NCBI RefSeq assembly: GCF_024323335.1
Contig: NC_066579.1
Span: forward strand, 127,122,854-127,186,853
Direction of reading: 5' to 3'
DNA length: 64,000 nt
Origin: Lathyrus oleraceus
Taxonomy: Eukaryota > Streptophyta > Magnoliopsida > Fabales > Fabaceae
Shown: positions 1 through 11,160 of the stretch, one piece after another
Layout: each line of letters opens with the position of its first letter
Position numbering within the stretch: position 1 is the stretch's first letter
The notes under the pieces: generated by a model
The model's database searches: none
Seen by the model: the letters and a program-made list of their open reading frames with translations, nothing else
Told to the model about the DNA's origin: nothing
Position numbers and translations under genes: made by a program

Positions 1-1471
1 CAAAGTCATGACACAAAAGATTCAGACAAGAATTTATCAAGGACATTCAAATGGTTCAAAAGCGTTTGGCGTTTTCTCAATTCACCTATCTCAACTCTAG
101 ACAAAACATGAATAAGGGAAATGGTAAAGTGCAAAAATCATTCCAAGGAATTCAAAGTCATACATGTCAAACTTGAATCAAACTTACACACACATCATAA
201 TATTGATGAATAACATGAAGGGTTACTTTCACTCATCCAAGCAATTAAATCAACAACAACTCAAATCATGCGGTTATCACAACAAGTACCAAATTATGTG
301 AAAAATGAGAATCAAGAGGTCTTTCAATAGTTGTAATGTGGCTTAGGTTACAAGAAAGGATATGATTCAGAGAATTCAACCAAATTGCTTATCCTAAGGG
401 AGCATTCCCAAAGATTCACTCTACACAATTTCCTTTTCTTTTATCCCTAACTTTTTCTTTTTCTTTTTCTTTTCAAATCCACACAACCATGAGCATTTCC
501 TTTGCTTTTCTTTTTCTAATTTTTCTATGCTCTATGGTTTCAAGGGTGATTTCTTTTTCTTGTTTCTTTTTATTTTTTTACCCTTTCATAGAAACTCACT
601 TTTCCAAGTTTCTACTCAACTTTTCATTAAACTCTCCCCAACTTTAGATTCCAAAACCAAATGTATTCAATAATGCTCCCTACTTAGATATAAGCAAAAG
701 GCAAAATTTTGCAAACAACTCGGTTTGAGGTTTCAACTGATACGAAAGAAATTAGGATTCACTTATTCCACAATTTTCAATTGATTTTACAATGATCAAT
801 CAAATGAATCCTAAAATAAGCTCAAAGGGGGTTAACTAAGGATTATTCCTCACAAGGTTAGTTGATTCAAGCTTTTTAGTCAAGTAGTTTTTTCTCACAA
901 ACAATGCCTCTATCATTTTCAAAAATTTCACACAAAATTAGATTGATGCATGATTTAGCATGATAAGAATGAGTTAAAATAATGCTCGGTTTCCCGCTTT
1001 TTAGTGTACAATGGAAAGCTTCCTCACAAATGGTTAAGTCCTATTTTGATTCAAAGATGACATATACTTCAATGAATTTATGAAATGGAATTTGCACACA
1101 ACATCAACCTACTCATGTTAAGTCTAGAAAGCGATAAAGTGTACCTTGAAATGCCGACACTAATTCTTATCATCACCACTCGAAGTAGCCTATGCTTCTT
1201 TCTTTGCGAACAATTCTTGGTTGCTTTAAGCTTGACTTAAGAGTAAGAACAATTAAATAGAAATGTTGGTAAACCAATTTGATTAAAAACACACTTAAAT
1301 TTCAAAAAGTACTCATGCAATTATAAAAATACTAAAGAAAAATTAAAGTGCTAAGATAAAGTCATGGTGAACTAGAGCCACCCAAAAGTACATTACAAAA
1401 TTCCCAAAAACAAAAAAACAGAATTAGTAAAAAGAAACTCAAAAATACAACACTCTCAAATCTCCACATAT
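1..1471 (-). other. 3' noncoding region of the Athila-like element
   Basis: No open frame longer than background is seen on either strand. The stretch is A/T-rich with pyrimidine runs (T/C tracts near 425-480 and 500-580 on the plus strand, hence purine-rich on the element's sense strand). By position it is the 3' untranslated part of the minus-strand element, between its downstream ORF and a 3' LTR outside the window. No copy of the LTR sequence seen at 6259-6596 is found here. Confidence 0.6.
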
Positions 1472-2680
1472 TCAATCCTCCTCCTCTTCATCACCACCTA
1501 CACTTCCGAGAACATCTTCCATCTCCTCATTTGGGTCAGCACTACCTCCTGCACCCCCCATAAAATTTGGCCTGCCCACAGGCCAATTAGCATAAGCTGC
1601 ATAGTCAGCTTGCGATGGAAAATTTCGGGCCTCTGGTGCCAGAAACGTATTCTGGAACTGCTGCTGCATGGCATCGAAAAGAAATGATTGAGACCTCCTA
1701 GAGGCCTCAAAGTTCTCACAGCAGTAGTTGGCAAATGCCATCTGATCAAAACCTGGGGTAATTTGAGGTTGAGGTTGAGGTCGGGATCTGGCTCGGGCTC
1801 GAGAGGAAGAAGTACCAGGTGCATTAGTCTTCTCATTTGGGTTTTGTAGAAACCTGTTCAGGTATGAATCGTTGATCACACTGGTGATCGAGAAGTGTAC
1901 TTCCTCAGGGATGGGAACATTTGCCTGCCGGCACAATCCCATGATAAGTCCTGGGTACGCGAGTACACCAGCTTTGCCGCCGAAATTGGTCCCGCTTAAC
2001 ACCATCTTCCTCATTTCACCTGCAATGATGGCTGCGACATCCACAGACTTCCCTACCATGATGCAGTACAAGAGACACCCTACGTCCATAGGAATTGTGG
2101 TAGTGTGGCTTCTTGGTCGGATATTGGTCAACAGTAGTACCAGAAAAGCCCTAGCTTTGAAATTAAAATTCTCCCTCTTCCACAATTTCGGATGTCCTTG
2201 ATCATTCAGTTCGTAGGATTTTCCACTGAGGCATAGGGTAGTATTCACTGCATCAAGATTCCACCGGTTAGCCGCCTCCATGGTACCATACTCACAGCGC
2301 TCTCCCTGTCCAAGAGTAAGGGGATTACCCAGATAAGCATTAATATCATCCCTTCCAAAGGAAACGATCTTACCCCTTACCCTGGATCGGTAGATGAAAG
2401 TCGTACCCTCCTCGCGATGCATAGCATTCGCATAGAATTCTCGAACAATATCGTAATTGATTGCGGCTTCTGGTTCGCATAACTTCATCCACTTTCGTTG
2501 TTCAAAAGTCGTAACCACGCTATGATACACCCCGGCTGGAGCTAGCCGAATAAACCTCTCAGCCAAAATGGTTCTCTTGATGAGGCTCTCAAATCGTGCC
2601 TCATGTTCATCACTAATGAACTTCCTGAATGAACGTGCTTGAGGAGGTGCCATGGTTTTAGTTCTTTTAGACATCTGCAA
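1472..2680 (-). CDS. Athila-type downstream ORF (putative plant transposon protein domain)
   Basis: An uninterrupted ORF of 402 codons. The N-terminal two thirds (about residues 15-280, from RSFRKFISDEHEARFESLIK through an RPRSHTTTIPMDVGCLLYCI segment) resembles the 'putative plant transposon protein' domain often found in Athila-type elements downstream of pol. The C-terminal third is low complexity: an Arg/Pro/Gln stretch near 290-310, then a very acidic tail (EEMEDVLGSVGGDEEEED). No membrane segment or signal peptide is visible, so it is not an obvious envelope protein. Its function is unknown. It follows the fused ORF after an 830-bp spacer. The first ATG has a second in-frame Met two codons later. 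Family assignment is from pattern memory. Confidence 0.7.
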   Translation of the reverse strand: MQMSKRTKTMAPPQARSFRKFISDEHEARFESLIKRTILAERFIRLAPAGVYHSVVTTFEQRKWMKLCEPEAAINYDIVREFYANAMHREEGTTFIYRSRVRGKIVSFGRDDINAYLGNPLTLGQGERCEYGTMEAANRWNLDAVNTTLCLSGKSYELNDQGHPKLWKRENFNFKARAFLVLLLTNIRPRSHTTTIPMDVGCLLYCIMVGKSVDVAAIIAGEMRKMVLSGTNFGGKAGVLAYPGLIMGLCRQANVPIPEEVHFSITSVINDSYLNRFLQNPNEKTNAPGTSSSRARARSRPQPQPQITPGFDQMAFANYCCENFEASRRSQSFLFDAMQQQFQNTFLAPEARNFPSQADYAAYANWPVGRPNFMGGAGGSADPNEEMEDVLGSVGGDEEEED

Positions 2681-2760
2681 TCAACACCAGAACAACCACA
2701 GAACAAAACTGAACAGCATTAGCAACAATTAACACAAAAAAAATTATGCTGGAATTTACA

Positions 2761-3364
2761 GTTCGCGGCGCGAAGGCTAGTTCGCGGCGCGAACTCTGCG
2801 AATTCAGGAAATCCCCAAAGCTTCCTAGGGTTCCACCATTGAGGGATTAACTACTCCCAACCAGCCAAAATGCTCAACCCTACCCTAATCCTATTCTAAT
2901 TCAAACATACATAGCGATTTCAAGCGGTATTCAACAGAAAAATTCGATTTCTAACCAACCCTAAATGAAAAACCCAAAAAGGGTTGGAAAAGAGAAATTG
3001 AAGATTACATACCTTTTGAATCGCTAAAGCTTGCTAAAAGATGAAGATTTGAACAATGGAAACTGAAGGATTTTAAGATTTGGTGGGATTTTGAGAGTGG
3101 GGTGAAAGCGCGACAAAGTGGTTTGAAATGAGGAATGTTTGAAATGAAAAAGAAATGACCTAAACAGAATTTAAGTGATTCTGTCACGCAAAGTTCACGG
3201 GGCGAACAGTGTTCGCGGCGCGAACAGCAGAAAACAGAACCAATTAAAATTTTTCATTCAGTTCGCGGCGCGAACATGAGGTCGCGGCGCGAACTGCAAA
3301 AAACAGAACCCACTCAAATTTATTGATTCAGTTCGCGGCGCGAACAGGGGGTCGCGGCGCGAAC
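2761..3364. repeat. Array of GTTCGCGGCGCGAAC palindromes
   Basis: A 15-bp palindrome with 7-bp arms (GTTCGCG / CGCGAAC) around one central G occurs, complete or slightly degraded, near 2761, 2780, 3193 (degenerate), 3211, 3261, 3280, 3331 and 3350. Copies come mostly in pairs about 19 bp apart. The last two pairs lie in a roughly 70-bp tandem unit that also contains AAAACAGAACC. It fills the spacer between the two ORFs of the Athila-like element. Another pair lies inside the coding sequence near 4589 and 4607. It is strongly CpG-rich in AT-rich surroundings. Confidence 0.85.
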
Positions 3365-3510
3365 TGCAAAAAACAGAACTTAAAAATTCTAAAACTTTAA
3401 CAGAGCTAAAAATCACAGAAAAGAGAAAATTACAATGCAAACTAACCACGTTGGGTTGCCTCCCAACCAGCGCTTTGTTTAACGTCGTTTAGAGCTCGAC
3501 GGTACCTCGA

Positions 3511-6126
3511 TTAGCCTGGTCCAGATAAGGGAATGATACGCACATCACGGTTTATGTCACCGCTATGATAGACTTTCAGTCTCTGACCATTGACAGTCCA
3601 GCTCTCTTGTGACTTTGGATCCTCTATCACAATGGCTCCATAATTCCGTACTTCTTTGACAACGAACGGTCCTGACCCTTTTGACTTCAGCTTACTCGGG
3701 AATAACTTGAACCTTGATTTGAAAAGCAGTACCATTTGGCCGACATGAAACTCCTTGTGACGGGCCTTTCCCTCATGGTATTTTTCTTCAATTGCATCAT
3801 TTCGGAACGAATCATGTTTGTCATATGGATGCTTCGTAGCTTTAAAAAGATTAAAGGTCACCTCTTCGTCTTGCACTCTCACCTTCATTAGTCCATCATC
3901 TACGTCAATCATCATCCGAGCTGTTTTCATAAAGGGTCTTCCAAGAATTAGGGGCACATCACGGTCCTCGTCCATCTCCACTATTACGAAATCTACCGGG
4001 AACAAGAATTTGTCCACTTTCACTAACATGTCTTTAGCAATTCCGTATGGTGAAGTGGTAGACTTGTCAGCTAGTTGTAAAGTCATCCTTGTCGCTTTGA
4101 TATCAACATTTCCCAATCTTTTAACAATGGAGAGGGGGATTAAATTTATACTAGAGCCCAAGTCAATCAACCCATTTCCAACGTATGTGCTTCCAATGGT
4201 TACCGGTAGAACAACACGACCCGGATCGGACTCCTTCCTTGGTAGAGTCTTTTGGATGATAGCACTACACCGTGCATCAAGCAGTATGGTCTCGTCTTCC
4301 ACGTGTCTCCTTTTCTTTGTAAGAATGTCCTTCATGAACTTGGCATACCGTGGCATTTGTTCTAATGCATCAGCAAATGGAATGTTGATTTGAAGTTGCT
4401 TGAAGATGTCCATGAACCGTGCATAGTGTCTAGCATTATCCTTCTTTGACGGTGCATGTGGATATGGTAGATGTTGAACTGGAATGACATTCACTCCTTT
4501 GTCTCCTTTTTTCTTATTTCTTGGTTTGATTTCCTTATTCATTTCAGCTTCACACTGTTGCTCCTCCATCAATTGCTGGTTCTGCTGTTTTCGTGGCGCG
4601 AAGGGGGATCGCGGCGCGAACTGAGCAGTTTCAGCCACTTTATCCTTTCCACAAGCCACGTCCTCATTTTCCAGCACAACATCCATATCATTCTCAACTG
4701 TAATTTCCTCACCTTTTTTACTTGTCAACTCTCTACCGCTTCTAGTAAAAATTGCTTTACAATGCTCCTTTGGGTTGGGTTGAGTGTTAGCGGAGAAAGA
4801 AGATCCTGCATTTTGTTCCGACAGTTGCTTTGCAATTTGGCCTACTTGAGTTTCCAGATTTTTAATGGCTGCTTCGTTACTCTTCTGATTTGCCATGGAA
4901 GCTTGAATGAATTGTTGAAGAGTGTCTTCTAGCTTGGAATTTCCTCCTTGCGACTGCTGTCCTTGAGAATTAGGATGTTGGTATGGACTTTGCTGCTGAA
5001 AATTCTGATTGTTGAACCTTGACGGTTGATAGCCTTGGTTGTTTCTTTGATAGCCTTGATTTTGATTGTTCACATAGCTTACTTCTTCTAGTGGAGGACA
5101 AAAACCAGTAGGGTGATCTCCTTGACATAACTCGCAATAAGCCACTTGATGTCGAAATTGAGAACTTTGAATCTCCTTCATTTGCTGTGGAAGCTTGGCC
5201 ATTTGTTGAGTAAGCAACTCCACTTGTTGAGAGAGTAGCTTATTTTGAGCAAGAATGGCGTCATTGGTATTTAACTCAAGAACCCCCGGTTTACGTTGTG
5301 AAGGACTACGATCATGTTGACTTTGACGATCATTGAGTGCCATCCGGTCAATAATAACGTTAGCTTCTTCCGCAGTTTTTGACATAAGAGAGCCACCCGC
5401 TGTAGCATCCAAAAGTGTTCTATGAGTTGATTGGAGCCCATTTAAAAAAATATGGATTTGAGTAAGCTCGTCAAAACCATGTCCCTTGCATTTTCTCAAC
5501 ATTGACTTGAATCTTTCCCAAGCTTCATTTAGAGACTCGTTGCTTCCTTGAGTGAATACCGCGATAGCCGTTTTGGCTTCCATGAATCGGGATTGAGGGA
5601 AATATCTTTCTAAGAACTTTTCTTCTAGCAAATTCCAATCCGTCATCACCCTTGCTGCTTGATCAAGGTACCACTCGTTTGCCTTTCCCACTAAGGAGTG
5701 TGGGAACATCCTTTTGAATAATGCCTCTTCACCCGTCTCATCAATTCCCGTAGAACCCGCAATCTCATAAAATTTGATGAGATGGGTATACGGATCTTCA
5801 TGATCCATTCCGGTGAATGGATTTGCATAGAGAAGTTGGAGGATTCCGGTCTTCATCTCCGTATTTCTTCCTCCACGGGCAAATTGAGCATTTCTTCTTG
5901 GACTATTAGCGGACATTTCGGTACGATTGTCATCCGCCATGTTTCTGTCACAAGCCTCCACAACCACTTCTTCGATTGGAATAAGTGTGGAAGTAGATGC
6001 TTCTTCTCTCTGGTTCCTCTCTTCGGCTCGTTTCCTTCTTCTTCGTGTTTTGCTATTGAGCTTCCGAAGTGTTCTTTCAATTTCAGGATCGAATTGAAGT
6101 TGCTCCTCGGTTACTTTTCCTCGCAT
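3511..6126 (-). CDS. Gag-protease ORF fused in frame to integrase C-terminus (deleted Athila pol)
   Basis: An open frame of 871 codons. Residues about 95-270 are a retrotransposon Gag domain (YANPFTGMDHEDPYTHLIKF, ANEWYLDQA, FLERYFPQSRF). A CELCQGDHPTGFCPP segment near residue 335 is knuckle-like, followed by Gln/Asn-rich sequence. An aspartic protease follows at about 655-760, with LIDLGSSINLIPLS as catalytic motif and VPLILGRPFM near its end. Directly after the protease (about residue 780) the sequence jumps to an integrase C-terminal region (HKEFHVGQMVLLFKSRFKLF ... SGPFVVKEV ... VNGQRLKVYHSG). RT, RNase H and the integrase core are missing, yet the frame is intact across the join. The start is the first ATG about 110 bp after the PBS. 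Expected products are Gag and protease only; polymerase would have to come from another element. Confidence 0.88.
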   Translation of the reverse strand: MRGKVTEEQLQFDPEIERTLRKLNSKTRRRRKRAEERNQREEASTSTLIPIEEVVVEACDRNMADDNRTEMSANSPRRNAQFARGGRNTEMKTGILQLLYANPFTGMDHEDPYTHLIKFYEIAGSTGIDETGEEALFKRMFPHSLVGKANEWYLDQAARVMTDWNLLEEKFLERYFPQSRFMEAKTAIAVFTQGSNESLNEAWERFKSMLRKCKGHGFDELTQIHIFLNGLQSTHRTLLDATAGGSLMSKTAEEANVIIDRMALNDRQSQHDRSPSQRKPGVLELNTNDAILAQNKLLSQQVELLTQQMAKLPQQMKEIQSSQFRHQVAYCELCQGDHPTGFCPPLEEVSYVNNQNQGYQRNNQGYQPSRFNNQNFQQQSPYQHPNSQGQQSQGGNSKLEDTLQQFIQASMANQKSNEAAIKNLETQVGQIAKQLSEQNAGSSFSANTQPNPKEHCKAIFTRSGRELTSKKGEEITVENDMDVVLENEDVACGKDKVAETAQFAPRSPFAPRKQQNQQLMEEQQCEAEMNKEIKPRNKKKGDKGVNVIPVQHLPYPHAPSKKDNARHYARFMDIFKQLQINIPFADALEQMPRYAKFMKDILTKKRRHVEDETILLDARCSAIIQKTLPRKESDPGRVVLPVTIGSTYVGNGLIDLGSSINLIPLSIVKRLGNVDIKATRMTLQLADKSTTSPYGIAKDMLVKVDKFLFPVDFVIVEMDEDRDVPLILGRPFMKTARMMIDVDDGLMKVRVQDEEVTFNLFKATKHPYDKHDSFRNDAIEEKYHEGKARHKEFHVGQMVLLFKSRFKLFPSKLKSKGSGPFVVKEVRNYGAIVIEDPKSQESWTVNGQRLKVYHSGDINRDVRIIPLSGPG

Positions 6127-6237
6127 ACACTAGAATCTACAAAACTAACAAACCAAGTGAAACACAAGAGGGATAGTAATAAATGTAGCACAACTTAAAA
6201 CAAAGAATTATTGCAATGCTTGTAATATCGACACCAA

Positions 6238-6255
6238 TCCCTGGCAACGGCGCCA
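6238..6255 (-). other. Primer binding site, tRNA-Asp type (Athila-like)
   Basis: On the minus strand the sequence TGGCGCCGTTGCCAGGGA follows the LTR end by 3 to 6 nt. It matches the complement of the 3' end of plant tRNA-Asp (GUC), which ends CCCCGGCAACGGCGCCA, with one mismatch. Athila elements use this primer. It fixes the direction of the element and the position of the LTR end (6259 or 6262). Confidence 0.85.
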
Positions 6256-6258
6256 ATT

Positions 6259-6596
6259 TGTTGAACAGTATATCTTCGGCAAATATTTTTGTATCGTATC
6301 CACAGAGATTGGGTAATATTACTGCCGTTCTATAACTCAAATGTTATAAGTTTAGAAAGTAACAGGGTTGTTTTGTTTGGAGAAATATTTTGTGAGTGAA
6401 AGTTAACAAAAACTATTAAGTGGTTTTAGTCAAATATAAAAGTTTGGCAAGATTGGAGTTCACTATTTCAAATGTCTATGATTCCCTATGATAAATAAAC
6501 GGATTCAAGATTATTGATGATGTTCAAATATCATCTCAAAGTCATTTATGTCTAAATGATATCGTGATAATCACTATATTGATCCTTAGACGATCT
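6259..6596 (-). mobile_element. Athila-like 5' LTR, PBS-proximal part
   Basis: This is the LTR segment next to the PBS (R/U5 side). On the plus strand it begins TGTTGAACAG, giving a CA end on the element strand, and it stops where the Ogre 5' LTR begins at 6597. The last five bases, GATCT (6592-6596), recur at 30546-30550, after which the rest of the LTR resumes. Confidence 0.7.
6592..6596. repeat. Target site duplication of the Ogre element, left copy
   Basis: GATCT directly precedes the TG of the Ogre 5' LTR and is repeated directly after the CA of the 3' LTR at 30546-30550. Five base pairs is the usual Ty3/gypsy duplication length. Confidence 0.9.
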
Positions 6597-9500
6597 TGTA
6601 GCACCTCAAATTTGCACCTATCATTGTACATACCATCTCATATTAGGTCATAGCATATCATGATACATTGCATAACATTTGCATTGTCCCCAGTTGCCTC
6701 AAGAGCAAGCAAACCAAGAATTAGGTCAAACTGATCAGGAGATCAGTCAACCAATCAAGCAAGGGTGTTTCTCAAGGAATAAAAGCCCTAGGGTTTGTCC
6801 GACAAGTTCACATGATTTGGGGGTCTATTTGAAGTGTTCAAATCAAGGGTTGAAGGCTCAGAGGTCAGCAGTCAATGCCTAGCCAGGCAAGAAAACCCTA
6901 AAAAGTCAACAATCAGTCAAAACAGTGGATGGTGACCATTCTTGTGGAATTTGGGCACCATGATCAATCATCAAGAGTTCATATGTCTTGGGACATCATT
7001 TGAAGTCAAGATTTCAAGGAATTAGGGTTTGGAATTCATCAGAAGTGCACAGTCAAGTCCAAAACCCTAGAAAGTCAAAGTTGGTCAACTGTGGTTGATT
7101 CTTTGGATTTGATGGATGGAATTGGTTTGAGGGAGCTTATTCATGTCCTAATAGGCCTCATGTGTCATGGCAATCAACATCATGGAAGAATTTGAAGCAA
7201 ATCAGAAGATTTCCCAAAATAGAAACTGGACCTGTAATTTTAACTGCCAAAAATAGAAACTTCTTGATCCTCAACTTGCATCATGATACAAGCTTCAAAT
7301 GAATTTTTGCCCAACATGAAAGTTGAAGATCTTGTTCTCCCATTTCCAAAAAGTCCAAGAACTCTCAAATCCCATGCATGGTTGTCAAGATATGATCCAA
7401 TCATTTTCACAAAATCTTGAACTTCAAAGGGGCATATCTCTCAAACCATAAGGCCAAATTTGGTGGGGTTTTTTCCTACAAACCACATTTTTCATCCTCT
7501 TTCCAAAAATATAAACTTCATGACCTAAAACCTTGCCAATCAAAATGGCATTTTTGGACCTATTCCTTTAAAAATCAAAGTTTGACTCAAAGTTGACTTT
7601 TTGATCTATGGACTTTTTGCACAATTAACCAATTGGGATCCACTTTATACCATATTTGTGACATGTTCCAAGCATCAAATCATGTTCATACCACTATTGT
7701 ATCATCATTTAGGACCAAAGGCAAAATTGGCATATTTTGGCAAATGGAGTCATTAAGTAAAAACAAGTTGGTATTTCACTATGCAGACCAAAAACAGGTG
7801 GATTATAGGTCATCTGCAGCTGGTTTAAGGGCCCAAAATCGTGCCCAACACACACCTCCATTTCCACTTGCTCCACTTAGCAATTTTGGCAAATAGATTC
7901 ATTAAGCAAAAATCGGTTTAGCTTTTGATTAAGTCTTGTTAAACAGCACATATAAGTGCATTTTTCTGCCATTTGCAACCCTAGCCACCACTTGAAAACC
8001 ACAGAAAACTGCAGTTCATTTCTTCTTGCATTTTTGCACTTTGAAAAATTCTGAGCAAACCATAAAAGCACACGAGCAATCCTTGGTTCCTTCATTACTT
8101 GAACAACATTTAGAGGCTTTTTGAACCATCAATTGCTAACTGGAACTCTCATTCGAGTACTGCATCTTCAAGGCACCCTTCAATGGCAGAAATCATTTCA
8201 AGCTAGCTTGTGCATCCTGGATTAGAAATAGCTTCATCATCCATCAACATAAAGCACAAGAGCCACTTGTTTCGAGCTGTAGTATCAAATACACCACTGC
8301 ACGTCAGTTTTCTTCAAAAACAAGTAGGTATTCGACCTCTTCCATTTGCCAAACTATGGGTTGTTTTAGATAGGTTTTTAGCTGCTTGTTCCATTGCAAT
8401 TTGTTTCATGTGATATGGTGGTGACATGAGGGAGAAATCTGGAAAATAAGATTATTGGTCATTTGCATTTCTGGTCGAATCTCACTCTATAGTTTGTTAT
8501 GCTGAAAACTATGCTTGGTTTTGTCATTACCATGTTTGAATGAAGCTTTTGGTTTAGTTGATTTTAATTTCTGGGTTCATAAAATTTTGAGATGCATGAT
8601 GATGAATGTTTGCCTTGCTGTTCATACCAAACCATAATCCTGCCCAGAAATCTTCATGCTTATGTTGTTTTGTTGTTATGTCATGAAGAATATTTGTTTT
8701 ACCATGCTGTTTGCTTGGTGTTTGCATGAAGATTGCATAAAGTTATCATTTGAGGCTTGGTCGAATTTTGTATGAATGTGTGTATGCTGCTGCTGTTAAA
8801 CTTGCTCTGCCCATAAGAAAATTCCATGATTATGCTATGTTGTTGTTGGCTGATGATGCATGATATTGGGTGTTCATGATTCGTGCCTATTTGTGTGATG
8901 ATGCTATGCTGTTGTGCTGGTCGAATTTTATGTTGGTGTTGTTGAATCCATGAACCATGTTGCCAAACCCTAGCTGCCCAGAAAATCTCGTTTGCTACTG
9001 GCTGTATTGGCTTGTTTTACTGTTACATTGGAAGCTAGCCAATAGGAACATTTCGCTTGGCCATTCAAAACGCTGCAGTTTAGATTAGTGAATGCCAATA
9101 TTACACTAATGCCACGCTGACTCCAAAGTTGACCATCTAGCTCATGCTTTTGTTCATGTTTTGCCCAATTAATCACCCAACTTCACAAATTAATTTCTCT
9201 TTCAATTTTCATCCAAAAATCATGAAACTTTTTCCATCATTTTCACAAGAGTGTCTAGTATTTAATCATGATTTTTAATTAATTTTCCATTGGCTGGATT
9301 TTAATTGATAATTATTCTCTTGACATGTATGCATAAATGATACATCTTACCATTTCAATTGTGAAATATTCTTGTTGCATCCAATGAGCTTGAAATTTTT
9401 TGTGGAGAAACTAGACATGTTCCCCTTCATTTTGATATAAAGTTTGTGCATTTATCATTTGTGGATTGAGAGTTATGATTTTCTGAAGTTATGTGTTACA

Positions 9501-11087
9501 TTTGGTGCTATACCATGATCATGTATTTTCCTAATTTTTGTTCACATGCTTCCTCTTATCCAAATCACTTGAAATTTAGCATGAATCATCTATCACATGT
9601 CTAGTTTGTGTATGAATTTTCTTGGAATTAATCTTGCTGTTTTCCATTTTATTGAGAATTTTCTTCCATACTTGGTCATTTGTTGACTTTTTGTGCTATG
9701 CCTTGCCAAATCTTTTGTGAAATCCTCATACCATATTGTATGTCCATGAAATTTCATATGTGATAACTAGACATCTCAAGCTTTGCATTGGTGTTAATCT
9801 CATTCATTTCTCTTCTGTTTTCAATTTGATATGATTTTTTGAAGTTGACCTATGTTTATTGACTTCCATTGTGCATGTTTGAACTTGGTTTAACTTTATG
9901 ATTTTATTTGAATGCCTTCCTCTCATCCAAATGCCATGAAATTTTACATGTATACCATGTTAGATGTTAGGATTGAGTGTGATTTATTTGATGATTTTTG
10001 AGATTGTTTGAGTTGACTTTTGATACAAGTCATTCTGTTGACTTTTGTATGCTTTCCTTTGCCTTACTTTGACTTCAAATGTTCATGAAATGATCATAAT
10101 GCATGATTTGAATGTGGGCCCAATTGTGATTGCTTTCTAATTGGTTGACTTTGACTTTGAGTTGACTTTTCCTTGCTGCCTTGACTTTTTCTTTCATCCT
10201 TGACCCTAGGCTAGCCCTAGTGGTCCTTTGGACTTATGTTGAGTTCATCTGTTTCAGGTTGAGCATAGTGCTTCCAAGATCATACCAATATGATTGATTT
10301 TTGTTTGTCTATATTGTGCTAACCTTTTGTTTTGTAGGCTTGACCCATGTGCCTGAGTCTTATGCTTTGCTCAGTTGATCCCCTGTGTTGACTGTTTGCC
10401 ATTTCTTTTTGATTTAAACTTTTGAACTGTTTGCTGATTGTTTTGACTTTTTCAGGTACTTTAGTTGCTTAAGTTCTCTGAACTTGCTTGCTTTGCTATT
10501 TAGCATTTGCTTTGAGGTATAAACATTTCTTCTTCATGTAGTCTGGAGTCCCGGTTTGTTATTTTGGCCGGGCAAACTGTCTGAAGTCCTCCTTAAGAGG
10601 CAATGCCTGTGTATGTTTACTTTGTCCCTGTACAGAGTCAAAGACCTCCTAAGTGAAGAGACAATTGGTGGAAGGTAGGGATATGCAATCTATCCCCCAC
10701 TATTCAGTGTGTCTTCTGTCTTGCTCACACCACTGTGTTGATGCACTTCAGATAAAAACCCAAGATCTTGTGCAATTGCACAGTTGAGTCAGTTTAAATG
10801 TGTAGAAGGGTTCCCGCTTTCTGAACCCACACATTCTTGTCAAATGCTCTCTCTGGCCAGGGATAGAAGCAATGAGGCACACCCCTCATCTCCTTTCATC
10901 TGCTTCACCTTAGCCTCTCAATGGCAAGGTTAAGAGCACACTTACCCCATTCCAGTTGGCCCTAGTGCCTAACCTTTGATGTTTGAGCCCCCTTGTTGGT
11001 GTGTTTATTTTATGCTGTATGTGTTTGTGATTGCTTTGTTTGCCTCTTTAGGCTTTAGTTTAGTCTTGCCCTTGTGCAATAGGTGTG

Positions 11088-11114
11088 CTTGACTTGCTTC
11101 CTGTGCAAGTCAAG
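11088..11114 (+). repeat. Perfect 10-bp inverted repeat in Ogre LTR
   Basis: Arms CTTGACTTGC and GCAAGTCAAG are perfectly complementary around a 7-nt spacer. The same structure recurs in the 3' LTR near 29382. It is the longest perfect hairpin in the LTR and lies just upstream of the five two-hairpin modules. A smaller one (TGGCT/AGCCA, 11121-11143) follows. Confidence 0.8.
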
Positions 11115-11160
11115 TCTGTGTGGCTTAACCCTTGTGTGAGCCATACTTAGAGCTGTTTGG

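Larger units (their letters stand above)
1..6596 (-). mobile_element. Athila-like Ty3/gypsy retrotransposon, part in window
   Basis: Read on the minus strand the order is LTR (interrupted), PBS, fused gag-protease-integrase-tail ORF, repeat-rich spacer, a downstream ORF, then a long noncoding 3' region that runs off the left edge. The PBS matches the 3' end of plant tRNA-Asp, as in Athila elements, and the downstream ORF sits where Athila-type elements carry their extra ORF. The element lacks RT, RNase H and most of integrase, so it is non-autonomous. Its LTR was split by the Ogre insertion; the other part resumes at 30551. The 3' LTR is not in the window. Confidence 0.85.

Noticed and set aside
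1498..2201. Frames of about 110 codons overlapping 1472-2680 in other frames
   Set aside because: Shadows of the 402-codon ORF; no domain.
1472..2680. Envelope-like protein in the Athila element
   Set aside because: It lies in the env position, but no signal peptide, transmembrane segment or cleavage site is visible.
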